Part shown: positions 31,287 through 39,198 of the stretch, piece after piece
Numbering within the stretch: the stretch's first letter is position 1
Layout: each line of letters starts with the position of its first letter
Assembly (NCBI RefSeq): GCF_031729055.1
Contig: NZ_JAVMIP010000012.1
Coordinates: forward strand, 1-64,000
Direction of reading: 5' to 3'
DNA from: Pseudocalidococcus azoricus BACA0444
Lineage (GTDB): Bacteria > Cyanobacteriota > Cyanobacteriia > Thermosynechococcales > Thermosynechococcaceae
Length of the DNA: 64,000 nucleotides
Notes under the pieces: model-generated
Seen by the model: the letters and a program-made list of their open reading frames with translations, nothing else
Told to the model about the DNA's origin: nothing
Databases searched by the model: none
Program-made: the position numbers and the translations under genes

Positions 31287-32426
31287 ATGATGCACTTTCT
31301 TTTCTTCACTCGGATTGCTGATATTTTCTCGCCCCTAACCTTACAGACCAAAAGCTTGGGTGGTACGGAAAGTTGCGTCTATTACTTAGCCAAAGCCCTG
31401 GCCAAATTGGGGCATCAAGTCACGGTGATTAATAACTGTCGTGCAGAGGCAGGAATTTATGATGGTGTAGAATATCGGGACTATCATCCTCGCCGGGGCC
31501 TGTGGGAAACCATTGACTACGCCCGTCAGCACCCCATTGATTATTTGATCATTGTCCGGGATTTTGCTGGCCCAGTTTTTCCCATCCCCGCCAAGCGGAC
31601 TCTTTTTTGGGCCCATGACGACTTTTCAGCTTTAGGCATCTATCCTGAACAGGCCAATGGCTGGAAAAAAACGGCGGGGAAATTTGTCCTCCGGCTGTTG
31701 GGACTCTTATTTCGCCGGATTGATCGGGTAATCACGATTTCGCAATGGCAAGCTGAAACCTTTATTCACGGTATGGGACTCGCACCGGCAAAAATCCTAG
31801 TTTCTCCCAATGGGATTGATCTGGACTTGTTTGATGTCGAAAACTGGTCAAAATATCCCTGGCGGATCATCTATTCTTCCCGACCAGAACGGGGCCTGGA
31901 GGTACTGGTGAGCCAAATTTTTCCCAAGGTTAAACAGGCCTGCCCCGAAGCTGAACTGCATATTTTTAGCTATGTAGATTTAGCCGATTACCAACATTGG
32001 CAAGGAAACGGGATTATTTTCCGGGGCCAGGCCAGTAAAGCCCAACTCGCCCAAGAACTGATGCAAGCTAGCCTCTGGGTTTTACCCCAACTTCCCCATG
32101 AACCCTCGCCCCAGGCCATGTATTCCTTTAATGCCGAAACCTTTTGTATCGGAGCCGCTGAGAGCCAATGTGCCATGACCGTACCAATTTCTTCCTATCG
32201 TGGGGCTTTACCCGAAACAACCATCCCCGGAAAAACGAGTATTTTGGTGGACTGGGAGTATCCAATAACAGAGAAATTTATGGACGACTTTGCCCAGGCC
32301 ATAATTGATCTTCTTAAAAATCCAGACAAACGCGCCAAAATGGCCCAGGCCGGGCGGACTTATGCCTTGGAACGCTTCGACTGGAACCGGATTGCCAGAA
32401 ACATTTTAGCAAACCTCCAAACTTAA
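31287..32426 (+). CDS. GT4-type glycosyltransferase
   Basis: A 379-residue GT-B fold glycosyltransferase. The N-terminal acceptor half contains GGTESCVYYLAKALAKLGH. The C-terminal half has the nucleotide-sugar region PRPERGLEVL (read as SSRPERGLEVL), then SSYRGALPET and a final helix ERFDWNRIARNIL. The EX7E motif expected near residue 290 is replaced in part by AETFCIGAAESQ. The acceptor is unknown. It stands alone between hemB and the iron ABC ATPase gene. The start is the ATG at 31287; one at 31290 is equally possible. Confidence 0.82.
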   Translation: MMHFLFFTRIADIFSPLTLQTKSLGGTESCVYYLAKALAKLGHQVTVINNCRAEAGIYDGVEYRDYHPRRGLWETIDYARQHPIDYLIIVRDFAGPVFPIPAKRTLFWAHDDFSALGIYPEQANGWKKTAGKFVLRLLGLLFRRIDRVITISQWQAETFIHGMGLAPAKILVSPNGIDLDLFDVENWSKYPWRIIYSSRPERGLEVLVSQIFPKVKQACPEAELHIFSYVDLADYQHWQGNGIIFRGQASKAQLAQELMQASLWVLPQLPHEPSPQAMYSFNAETFCIGAAESQCAMTVPISSYRGALPETTIPGKTSILVDWEYPITEKFMDDFAQAIIDLLKNPDKRAKMAQAGRTYALERFDWNRIARNILANLQT

Positions 32427-32432
32427 TTGGGA

Positions 32433-33536
32433 TTACACGGAGGAGCTAGGAAAAAATCGTCCGGTCTGGGGTTGGGTTTTGACAATCACATGGGTACCCA
32501 CAGGGAGGGGGTGGGGCGTGACGGAGCGAGCATGAAGTTCACGACCAGAGGCCGTCTGGAGGCAATACCGATACTCCCGGCCTAAAAACTGGCGAGTCCG
32601 AATCACAATATCGGATTGGGCCACAGGTTCCAGAATCAGTTCCTCCTCCCGTAGCATGAACTCCCCAGGCCCATGACCCGACTCTTCTGGGGTGGTAAAT
32701 TGTCCAACTTCAGTCTGGCAAGTAGACCCTTCGGCCTGGGCTGGGAGGAAGTTGGCCTGGGTAACAAATCCGGCCACAAAGCGGGAGGCTGGCTGGAGGT
32801 AGATGTCTTCAGGTGTCCCCCATTGCTCTAACTTCCCCTGCTGCATGACTGCCACCAGATCAGAAATTCCGAGAGCTTCTTCTTGATCATGGGTGACAAA
32901 AATAGCCGTCGTTCCCGCCGCCTTGAGAATCTGCCGGAGTTCTTCCCGGAGTTGGACACGGACAAGGGCATCCAGATTGCTGAGGGGTTCATCTAACAAA
33001 ATTAAAGTCGGCTCAGGGGCCAAAGCTCTGGCCAACGCGACCCGTTGCTGCTGCCCACCAGAGAGTTGATGGGGATACCGCTGGGCCATACCCTCCAGGC
33101 CCACCAAGGCCAGACTAGATGCTACCTTAGCGCGGATCATTCCCGCTTTTAAACGCTGTTGTTGCAAGCCAAAAGCAATATTTTCAAAAACGGTTAAATG
33201 GGGAAAGAGGGCAAAATCCTGAAAAACCATCCCTAAGGAGCGCTGTTCGGGTGGGAGACCCCCTTTGGCGGTGGCAATCCGGTGCTGATTCAGGTAAATT
33301 TCCCCCTGGTCAATGGTCTCAAACCCCGCAATCAGTCGCAGTAGGGTTGTTTTTCCGCAGCCAGAAGGTCCGAGTAAACTTAAAATCTGACCTGATTGTA
33401 ATTCGAGGGAGATGCTTTCAACTGCGGGGCGGGACTGGGGTTGATATCTTTTGGTCACTCTCGCAAGGCGCAAAATTGGTTGCCTAGTGCTTAGGGAACT
33501 GGGATCAGACGGGGCCTGGAGATCAGATGTCAGCAT
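32433..33536 (-). CDS. Iron(III) ABC transporter ATP-binding protein, FutC/AfuC-like
   Basis: A 367-residue ABC ATPase. Walker A GPSGCGKTT (about 56-64), signature LSGGQQQRVALARAL (about 158-172), Walker B LILLDEPLSNLD and the switch His in VTHDQEE are all present. A C-terminal regulatory TOBE-like domain (about 260-360) follows, as in FbpC/FutC. No permease or binding protein gene is adjacent. A near-consensus Fur box ends about 19 bases before its start, which is the best reason to call it an iron importer. It could otherwise serve sulfate or polyamines. Confidence 0.85.
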   Translation of the reverse strand: MLTSDLQAPSDPSSLSTRQPILRLARVTKRYQPQSRPAVESISLELQSGQILSLLGPSGCGKTTLLRLIAGFETIDQGEIYLNQHRIATAKGGLPPEQRSLGMVFQDFALFPHLTVFENIAFGLQQQRLKAGMIRAKVASSLALVGLEGMAQRYPHQLSGGQQQRVALARALAPEPTLILLDEPLSNLDALVRVQLREELRQILKAAGTTAIFVTHDQEEALGISDLVAVMQQGKLEQWGTPEDIYLQPASRFVAGFVTQANFLPAQAEGSTCQTEVGQFTTPEESGHGPGEFMLREEELILEPVAQSDIVIRTRQFLGREYRYCLQTASGRELHARSVTPHPLPVGTHVIVKTQPQTGRFFPSSSV

Positions 33537-33555
33537 GGAGCAGTTAAAAAAGGGA

Positions 33556-33574
33556 GATAAGAATAATTCTCATT
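33556..33574 (-). promoter_or_regulatory. Fur box upstream of the FutC-like gene
   Basis: On the coding strand of the gene this reads AATGAGAATTATTCTTATC, differing little from the classical 19-bp Fur site GATAATGATAATCATTATC and nearly palindromic. It sits 19 bases upstream of the start codon at 33536, so Fur binding would block transcription when iron is sufficient. Confidence 0.7.
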
Positions 33575-33666
33575 AGTATAATCTAACCATACCATTGCCC
33601 CAATGTCTCCACTCTAGTTATGTCTCCCGTTAAATTTCTCCGGGAAGTTGGGAGGTAATCCCTGGC

Positions 33667-34731
33667 TCAACTGAGGTTGTGGATATAGTTGCCCAAGGTT
33701 GTTTCCAGTTCACCCATGGAATATTTCTCAATGTCATACTCAATCACAATGCTACAGGCCTGGAGATTGACCCGCACATTTTTAACACCTTCCAAAGAAA
33801 AGAAGAACGACTCAAAGTGAACCCCATAGATCATGTTATTTTTCAAAACTGGAAATTTAAGCCGCAGCCGTCCCGGAATATGATGGGCCACTTGCAAATC
33901 AATATAGCCAAAGAGTTGGGCAAAAGTCAGATGATGTCTGGCCCGCCGCCGCTTAGAAACAGATACCGAAAAGCCCTCTTTTTCTTCCAGATAATTGACT
34001 AAGTCAACTAAATAGTTCTGCACCCGTACCAAACGTTGCCGCCCCGTAAAGTCTGCGGTGGGTTGAGCTTTATCTATGGCATGGAGGGCATCGCGAATAT
34101 TCAGATAGAGGGCCGAGCGTTCATTCCGTTGATTCTTAATTTGTTCCTCAAAATCATAAAGAGAAATGGACTCAAAACTGGGAAACTGGGACTCGACTGG
34201 AGGTAAGTGGGTATTCAGATGGGCAGTGTTAGCAGCATGGGCATAGGCAATTGCAGTGGGCTTCACAAAGGTCAGACCGAGGGCTTTTTGTTCGGGGTAT
34301 GAGAAGTAAAAGGCATCTTCTTCGGCTTCGCTAGCGTGGGTAATGTCGGAAAACATCTCTGAGACTTGGCGGGTGAGTTCAATCAGTTTTTCGTCACTGG
34401 TATAGGGGCCATAGCGATAGATCGTGAACGACCAACCAAAATAAATCACGATGGTATAGACAATTTCTAGGGCCGCTGCCGAAAACCCAGCATAGCCTTG
34501 ACGGGTTTCTTCGCCGGGGAGTTTATGGTAATTGCCGCTGAGGTAGTTATAGAGAGCATCTTGAAGTTCTTCGGCGGCGAGAATAAAGGGATTGACATAG
34601 AGGGCAGCATTGCGATCTCGTTTCGCTTCTTCTTCCTTATCCTGCTGCTGTCGCCAGGTGAGCACAGTCCAGGCCGCGGTACAGACCCCTGAAAGGATCG
34701 AAGCAATTAAACCAAGTTGTATCGGATCCAT
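33667..34731 (-). CDS. Hypothetical membrane-anchored protein with HMA-like C-terminal domain
   Basis: A 354-residue protein. One hydrophobic N-terminal helix (about 6-25) is followed by a helical, charged body (about 30-270), with a basic patch SKRRRARHH near 262. The C-terminal 75 residues (AHHIPGRLRLKFPVL ... VKNVRVNLQACSIVIEYD) resemble the HMA_2 ferredoxin-like fold, but the metal-binding CxxC of classic HMA domains is absent. I do not recognise the central region. It lies about 130 bases upstream of the Fur-regulated ABC gene on the same strand. A link to metal handling is tempting but unproven. Confidence 0.75.
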   Translation of the reverse strand: MDPIQLGLIASILSGVCTAAWTVLTWRQQQDKEEEAKRDRNAALYVNPFILAAEELQDALYNYLSGNYHKLPGEETRQGYAGFSAAALEIVYTIVIYFGWSFTIYRYGPYTSDEKLIELTRQVSEMFSDITHASEAEEDAFYFSYPEQKALGLTFVKPTAIAYAHAANTAHLNTHLPPVESQFPSFESISLYDFEEQIKNQRNERSALYLNIRDALHAIDKAQPTADFTGRQRLVRVQNYLVDLVNYLEEKEGFSVSVSKRRRARHHLTFAQLFGYIDLQVAHHIPGRLRLKFPVLKNNMIYGVHFESFFFSLEGVKNVRVNLQACSIVIEYDIEKYSMGELETTLGNYIHNLS

Positions 34732-34805
34732 CTATCGCATCGCTTAACGGCTACCCCCATATCCTAATTGACGCGCAGGAGTTCCTCATTTCCTCTGCCA
34801 GGCCC

Positions 34806-35555
34806 CTAACAAATACGTTCAACACTATGGCGCTGAAAGAGAATTTCGCCGCGGCGGGTGCATTTGTTAACGATACGGGGATGCATGAGTTCTCTTAAGG
34901 CAGTTGTGACATCAGTTCCTAACAGTTGAGTGGCATCTTCAAGGGTGAGCCATTCTTGCCCCAGTTTTTCTAGGATTGGCCCATCGGGGGTTTGTTCTAA
35001 GCGGTTAACTAACTCTAGGGTTAAGTACCAACAGGCCAGGGTATCTGCTTCGGCGCGATGAGAGGTATCTACAGGAAAATCAAAATGGCGGACGAGATCC
35101 GGTAAACGGCGGGATTTCAAATGGGCGAGTAAAATTCGGGAGAGCTTAACGGTACAAAATTGGGCATCTAAGGGGCGGCTGAAGGGGATATTTAGTTTTT
35201 TATACTCTGACTGGATGAAACCGTAATCAAATTCCAGATTGTGAGCCGTAAAAATACCGGTGTCGAGGAGGGGGAAAAATTCCGGCCAAACTTGAGTTGG
35301 ATCAGGCGCATCAATCACCATCTCGGGCGTAATTCCGGTAAAGCGTTGAATATCTTGAGGAATTGGGATCGGTGGTTTGATCAGTTGTGTTCTGTGTTTG
35401 GTAATCCCGGCCCGGGGGCATCCCTGAAGAACAGAAATTTCAATCACCCAATTATGGTCGGGTTTACTCCCCGTTGTTTCCACATCTACAACGGTTAAAT
35501 CACTGGTTCCCAGGTGCCGATATAAGGCCAGAATGTCTTGGGAGTGGAGCATCAA
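34806..35555 (-). CDS. DEDDh 3'-5' exonuclease (DnaQ-like)
   Basis: A 249-residue exonuclease of the DnaQ/DEDDh group. The catalytic residues are visible: Asp and Glu in VVDVETTGS (about residues 24-26), Asp in FTAHNLEFDYGFI (about 111), and His/Asp in SHRAEADTL (about 171-176). An additional C-terminal region (about 195-249), predicted helical, is not part of the nuclease fold. Likely roles are proofreading or RNA/DNA end trimming. It is followed on the same strand by no polymerase gene. Confidence 0.88.
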   Translation of the reverse strand: MMLHSQDILALYRHLGTSDLTVVDVETTGSKPDHNWVIEISVLQGCPRAGITKHRTQLIKPPIPIPQDIQRFTGITPEMVIDAPDPTQVWPEFFPLLDTGIFTAHNLEFDYGFIQSEYKKLNIPFSRPLDAQFCTVKLSRILLAHLKSRRLPDLVRHFDFPVDTSHRAEADTLACWYLTLELVNRLEQTPDGPILEKLGQEWLTLEDATQLLGTDVTTALRELMHPRIVNKCTRRGEILFQRHSVERIC

Positions 35556-35567
35556 AAGAATCTCTGC

Positions 35568-35873
35568 TTAAGGCTTCGGTTGATCAGCGGGAGTCGGAAC
35601 CGCGCGCAGGGCCTGGCGAAATCCGAGGACAACGAAAATATTGGCTACGGTCAAAAAGGCTTCTGCAGCCCCATGCAACCAATCCACATTCGCTAAGGAG
35701 GTATGATAAACCCGTAAGGCATAGAGTCCGGCTGGAATTGTGACGGCAACAAAGACTAAAGTGCCATAAAATCCCATTAACGCGAGCCGGGGCATGGTGG
35801 GGGTTTTGGTTAAAAAATAGAGAAAGCCAAGAAAGGGAAACAATGACAGGGCAAATAGGGTATTAACATCCAT
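35568..35873 (-). CDS. DUF3593 family membrane protein
   Basis: A 101-residue cyanobacterial protein with three hydrophobic helices: LFALSLFPFLGFLYFLT, GFYGTLVFVAVTIPAGLYAL and FLTVANIFVVLGF. ANVDWLHGAAE is the conserved central block. Function is unknown; related sequences occur in plants. I chose the ATG at 35873, where family members begin (MDVNTLFALS). Its start codon overlaps that of the divergent permease gene. Confidence 0.82.
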   Translation of the reverse strand: MDVNTLFALSLFPFLGFLYFLTKTPTMPRLALMGFYGTLVFVAVTIPAGLYALRVYHTSLANVDWLHGAAEAFLTVANIFVVLGFRQALRAVPTPADQPKP

Positions 35874-36894
35874 GGGATGGGTTAGGCTCGTTAAACAATT
35901 TTTGACGCAGGAAACCACGCTTTATATTATCCAACGCTTGGCCCAGGCCCTGCTGACCTTATTTTTAGCCTCTGCTCTCAGTTTTGCCATTATTCAGTTA
36001 GCCCCTGGTACTTATCTGGATACTCTCAAGGCGAATCCCCGCATTTCCCCGGAACGGTTAGCAGAGTTGGAGCAACAGTTTGGCCTCAATCGCTCGGCTG
36101 TGGAACAATATTTTCGCTGGCTCTGGCAGATTATTTCCCAAGGGAATTTTGGCACAAGTTTTGTCTATCAACGGTCGGTTGCGTCTTTGTTATGGGATCG
36201 GGTTCCGGCCACCTTGCTCTTGGCGTTTAGTTCCATTCTGGTGACGTGGGGGATTGGGATTCCCTTGGGGATTGTGGCGGCGGTGAATCAAAATCAGTGG
36301 GCAGACCGGGTCTTGCAGGTGGTAAGTTATCTGGCCCAAGGGTTTCCCAGTTTTGTTGCCGCGTTATTGTTATTATTCTTAGCTCAGAGTACGCCCTTGT
36401 TTCCTGTCGGGAATATGACCAGTATTGATTATGCGGACTTCACGGGCCTTGGCAAGGTGCTAGATATTGGCTGGCATTTGATTTTACCGACTTTAGCGTT
36501 GAGTATTACCAGTTTTGCCGGGTTACAACGGTTAATGCGGGGCAATTTACTGGATGTCTTGCGACAAAACTATATTCAAACGGCCCGTGCTAAAGGCTTA
36601 CCCGAACATCGAGTCATTTATGTTCATGCCCTCCGCAATGCAATCAATCCTTTAATTACCTTGTTAGGGTTTGAATTTGCCGGATTATTGAGTGGGGCTT
36701 TTATTGCCGAATACTTTTTTAACTGGCCAGGCCTGGGGCGGTTGATTTTACAGGCGGTTCAGGTGCAAGATTTATATCTCGTCATGGCTAGCTTAATGAT
36801 GGGAGCAGTGATGTTAATTGTCGGAAATTTATTGGCAGATTTATTACTGAAGTTTGTCGATCCCCGGATTCAACTTGGTCAAGGTTCCAACTAA
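35872..36894 (+). CDS. Peptide/nickel-type ABC transporter permease (DppB family)
   Basis: A 340-residue permease of the DppB/OppB/NikB type, six helices. The EAA loop is visible as NYIQTARAKGLPEHRVIYVHALRNA (shown in part as RAKGLPEHRVIYVHALRNA), about residues 237-256. QLAPGTYLD near residue 45 is the family N-terminal motif. Homology begins at about TLYIIQRLAQ, so the true start may be the TTG at 35902. No ATPase or binding protein gene is adjacent. Cyanobacteria often scatter the subunits of this transporter. Confidence 0.88.
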   Translation: MGWVRLVKQFLTQETTLYIIQRLAQALLTLFLASALSFAIIQLAPGTYLDTLKANPRISPERLAELEQQFGLNRSAVEQYFRWLWQIISQGNFGTSFVYQRSVASLLWDRVPATLLLAFSSILVTWGIGIPLGIVAAVNQNQWADRVLQVVSYLAQGFPSFVAALLLLFLAQSTPLFPVGNMTSIDYADFTGLGKVLDIGWHLILPTLALSITSFAGLQRLMRGNLLDVLRQNYIQTARAKGLPEHRVIYVHALRNAINPLITLLGFEFAGLLSGAFIAEYFFNWPGLGRLILQAVQVQDLYLVMASLMMGAVMLIVGNLLADLLLKFVDPRIQLGQGSN

Positions 36895-36923
36895 TTTAAA
36901 GTTAATTTACTGGGCTCAATACT

Positions 36924-38483
36924 ATGCCTGAAGCAACATTCAACCCGACTGAAACCTATTTTTCCTACCTTGAACAGTATCAGGTCAAACTTGATTCAGA
37001 CACCGAAGCAAAAATTAAAGCAATCATCGATTCTACAAATTGGGATGAGCCGATCACTGGCCTGGATTTTAATAACTGTGCTGTGATGGCCTTGATTGAA
37101 GCTGAAAATTCTGAGGAGAGCGAACTTAGAGAAACTTATATTGGCCTGGCAGTAGAGTATTTAGAAACTGGCTCAGAAAATCATCCACTTTGCTTAGCCC
37201 ACGCCTTAATGATTGAGTTGCTCTTGCAGAAAACCAATTGGGAGACACTTTATCAAACCTACTTAGGCTTCCTCCAAAATGCTTATACCAAAACTGAATT
37301 ACCCGGCCTGGTGTATTGCCCTTTATTTTTTGCACGTCATTCTCGGGAAATTCCAAATTTATATGCATGGAGCAACCAAAATGAAAATGGCTATTTACAG
37401 GGGATTTTAGTTTTATTTACCGCTTTGCAGAATCATATCGTTTTCTATAACCAGCTTGGTGTTCTACTATCCCAACTGAGGCAATTAGTTTCTGATTTTT
37501 CGGGTTTACTTTTCCGTTTAGGCGTTTCTTTGGCATTAAAGGCTCAAACTGAATCTATTGCCTATCTTCATGCAACCCAAACTAATAGTTCCAAAAATCC
37601 CCAAATTATTCAGTCACTTTATCTAGCTTATCGAGATTTAGGCAATCAACAACAGGCAGAGTATTGGTGTAAATTTGCTCAAGAACTTAGTAAGAATAGT
37701 CAGGATTTAAACTTGGCCTGGGTAAGAATTGATTCCTCAGCAGAGTTTACTTATCTTAAATTTGATCAGGATATTTGCTTGGCAGTTGAACCCAGTTTAA
37801 GAAGTATTGTTACCAGTGTTTTATTAGTGGAAGGGGACTGGTTTGAGAATGAATTAGATTGGTGGCGAGACTATCTCAGGCCTGGGATGACGGTGATTGA
37901 TGTTGGAGCTAATGCTGGAGTTTACACCTTTAGTGCAGCAAAACGGGTTGGTTCTATTGGTAAAGTAATCGCGATTGAGCCTTTTAGTCCTTGTATTAAA
38001 CTTTTAGAACAAACCAAAGCAATTAACCAGTTTGATCAGGTTGAAATTTTTGAAGCAGCCGCAAGTAATCATCCAGGCCAGGCCTATTTGTCCATCAGAG
38101 CTTCTAGTGAACTAAACGAACTAATTACTGTAAAACCAGGCCAAGAGATTCCAGCTAATGCAGTCACGATTAATTGTTTAACTCTTGATAGCTTATTAGA
38201 TACAGATCAACTCAGTTCGGTGGATATTCTCAAAATTGATGCCGAGGGCCATGAATTGCAAGTTTTACAAGGTGCAGAGCAAATCATCACTCAATTTAAG
38301 CCCATAATTTTATATGAGAACATTTCTGGAACTAAATTAGCCAGTGCAGATGTGAGTGTTTTTTTGATTGAGCATAACTATGAATTATTTACCTACAATC
38401 CCTTGCTAAAAACCTTAATTCCAATTGAAGATCAGCCTATGTACCAATCCTTAAATATCATTGCCCAGGTCAAAATTAAGTAG
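36924..38483 (+). CDS. FkbM-family methyltransferase with helical N-terminal domain
   Basis: A 519-residue protein. The first 260 residues are helical and resemble a TPR-type repeat region, ending near YRDLGNQQQAEYWCKFAQ. The C-terminal half (about 300-515) is an FkbM methyltransferase with VIDVGANAGVYTFSA (SAM loop), VIAIEPFSPC and ILKIDAEGHELQVLQG. Such proteins often methylate sugars in glycan clusters. Codon use is visibly more AT-rich than in the flanking genes, suggesting transfer, although the CAGGCC motif is present. It lies 30 bases after the permease gene, but functional linkage is unclear. Confidence 0.85.
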   Translation: MPEATFNPTETYFSYLEQYQVKLDSDTEAKIKAIIDSTNWDEPITGLDFNNCAVMALIEAENSEESELRETYIGLAVEYLETGSENHPLCLAHALMIELLLQKTNWETLYQTYLGFLQNAYTKTELPGLVYCPLFFARHSREIPNLYAWSNQNENGYLQGILVLFTALQNHIVFYNQLGVLLSQLRQLVSDFSGLLFRLGVSLALKAQTESIAYLHATQTNSSKNPQIIQSLYLAYRDLGNQQQAEYWCKFAQELSKNSQDLNLAWVRIDSSAEFTYLKFDQDICLAVEPSLRSIVTSVLLVEGDWFENELDWWRDYLRPGMTVIDVGANAGVYTFSAAKRVGSIGKVIAIEPFSPCIKLLEQTKAINQFDQVEIFEAAASNHPGQAYLSIRASSELNELITVKPGQEIPANAVTINCLTLDSLLDTDQLSSVDILKIDAEGHELQVLQGAEQIITQFKPIILYENISGTKLASADVSVFLIEHNYELFTYNPLLKTLIPIEDQPMYQSLNIIAQVKIK

Positions 38484-39040
38484 TCCAAACAGGAGCTAAA
38501 CCCATCACAAATCCAAGTAGAACCGCTTCTCCACTTAATTTGAGGATTTTCCAGAATTTCCACTCCTTGCCCAGTCCGGTAAATGTGAGCAGGTCTGGTG
38601 TCTGGGATAATCAACCAACCGAAACGCAACCCGTTCTCAAGATATTCCTGCATCTTGGCCTGGAGTAGCCTTTCATAAAGCATTTTCTGACTTGTCCCCA
38701 TCTCACCCTAAATGACTAACGCTATAACGATTGCCAACGAGCCAAAGACAGCCAACTTAAATCCGGCGAACGGGCGGGGCCCCCTTGGGTAAAACGAACC
38801 CCGTAGATGAATCAAACACCTTGCCTAATCGAGTTTTGCGGTTCCAGTCCTAAAGTTGGCCAATTAACTCCGTATTGCGCGCCCCTGCTTCTCCCCCATC
38901 TGATGCCATAATTATCAACTCTCCCGTGGCAGACATCTCAAAGCGTAGGTCTCGACTGGCCTGGACGAGTTCCGTAAATTCTGCATTGCTGATATAAAAC
39001 CCTTGGGTCAGTTGAGTATCGTGGTCATCCCTGCTCTCCA
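38476..39040 (-). pseudogene. Uma2 (DUF820) family nuclease gene, broken
   Basis: Reading the minus strand in pieces gives nearly a whole Uma2/DUF820 protein. From about 39040 it reads NAEFTELVQASRDLRFEMSA and IMASDGGEAGARNTELIGQL, then an in-frame TAG, then DWNRKTRLGKVFDSSTGF. A frameshift follows (SPDLSWLSLARWQS). The half-copy MITE is at 38674-38726, then AKMQEYLENGLRFGWLIIPD. A second frameshift leads to LSGEAVLLGFVMGLAPVW. The gene therefore carries a stop, at least two frameshifts and an inserted or deleted segment. The stop codon TAA at 38476-38478 overlaps the end of the FkbM gene. Confidence 0.82.
38674..38726 (+). mobile_element. MITE-like repeat, copy D (right half only)
   Basis: CATAAAGCATTTTCTGACTTG and CCTAAATGACTAACGCTATA match the right half of the other copies; the left half is missing. 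It sits inside the broken Uma2 gene and replaces about 30 codons of it. Confidence 0.8.
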
Positions 39041-39198
39041 GGCCTGTCTACTTGCCTGACCTCCTTATCTTAATTCTCCAGCCCCCAAGTCAGAGTTAAT
39101 CAGAACTGAGGGATCGACTTTTAAATGCTCTCTCTAGTGTTATAAAACAAGTAGTCAAGCCCTAGCCCGAGATATCCATCACCAGTCGCATAAAGAAT

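Noticed and set aside
38432..38701. 89-codon frame overlapping the FkbM gene end
   Set aside because: It is part of the broken Uma2 gene read through a frameshift and the MITE, so it is not an intact gene.
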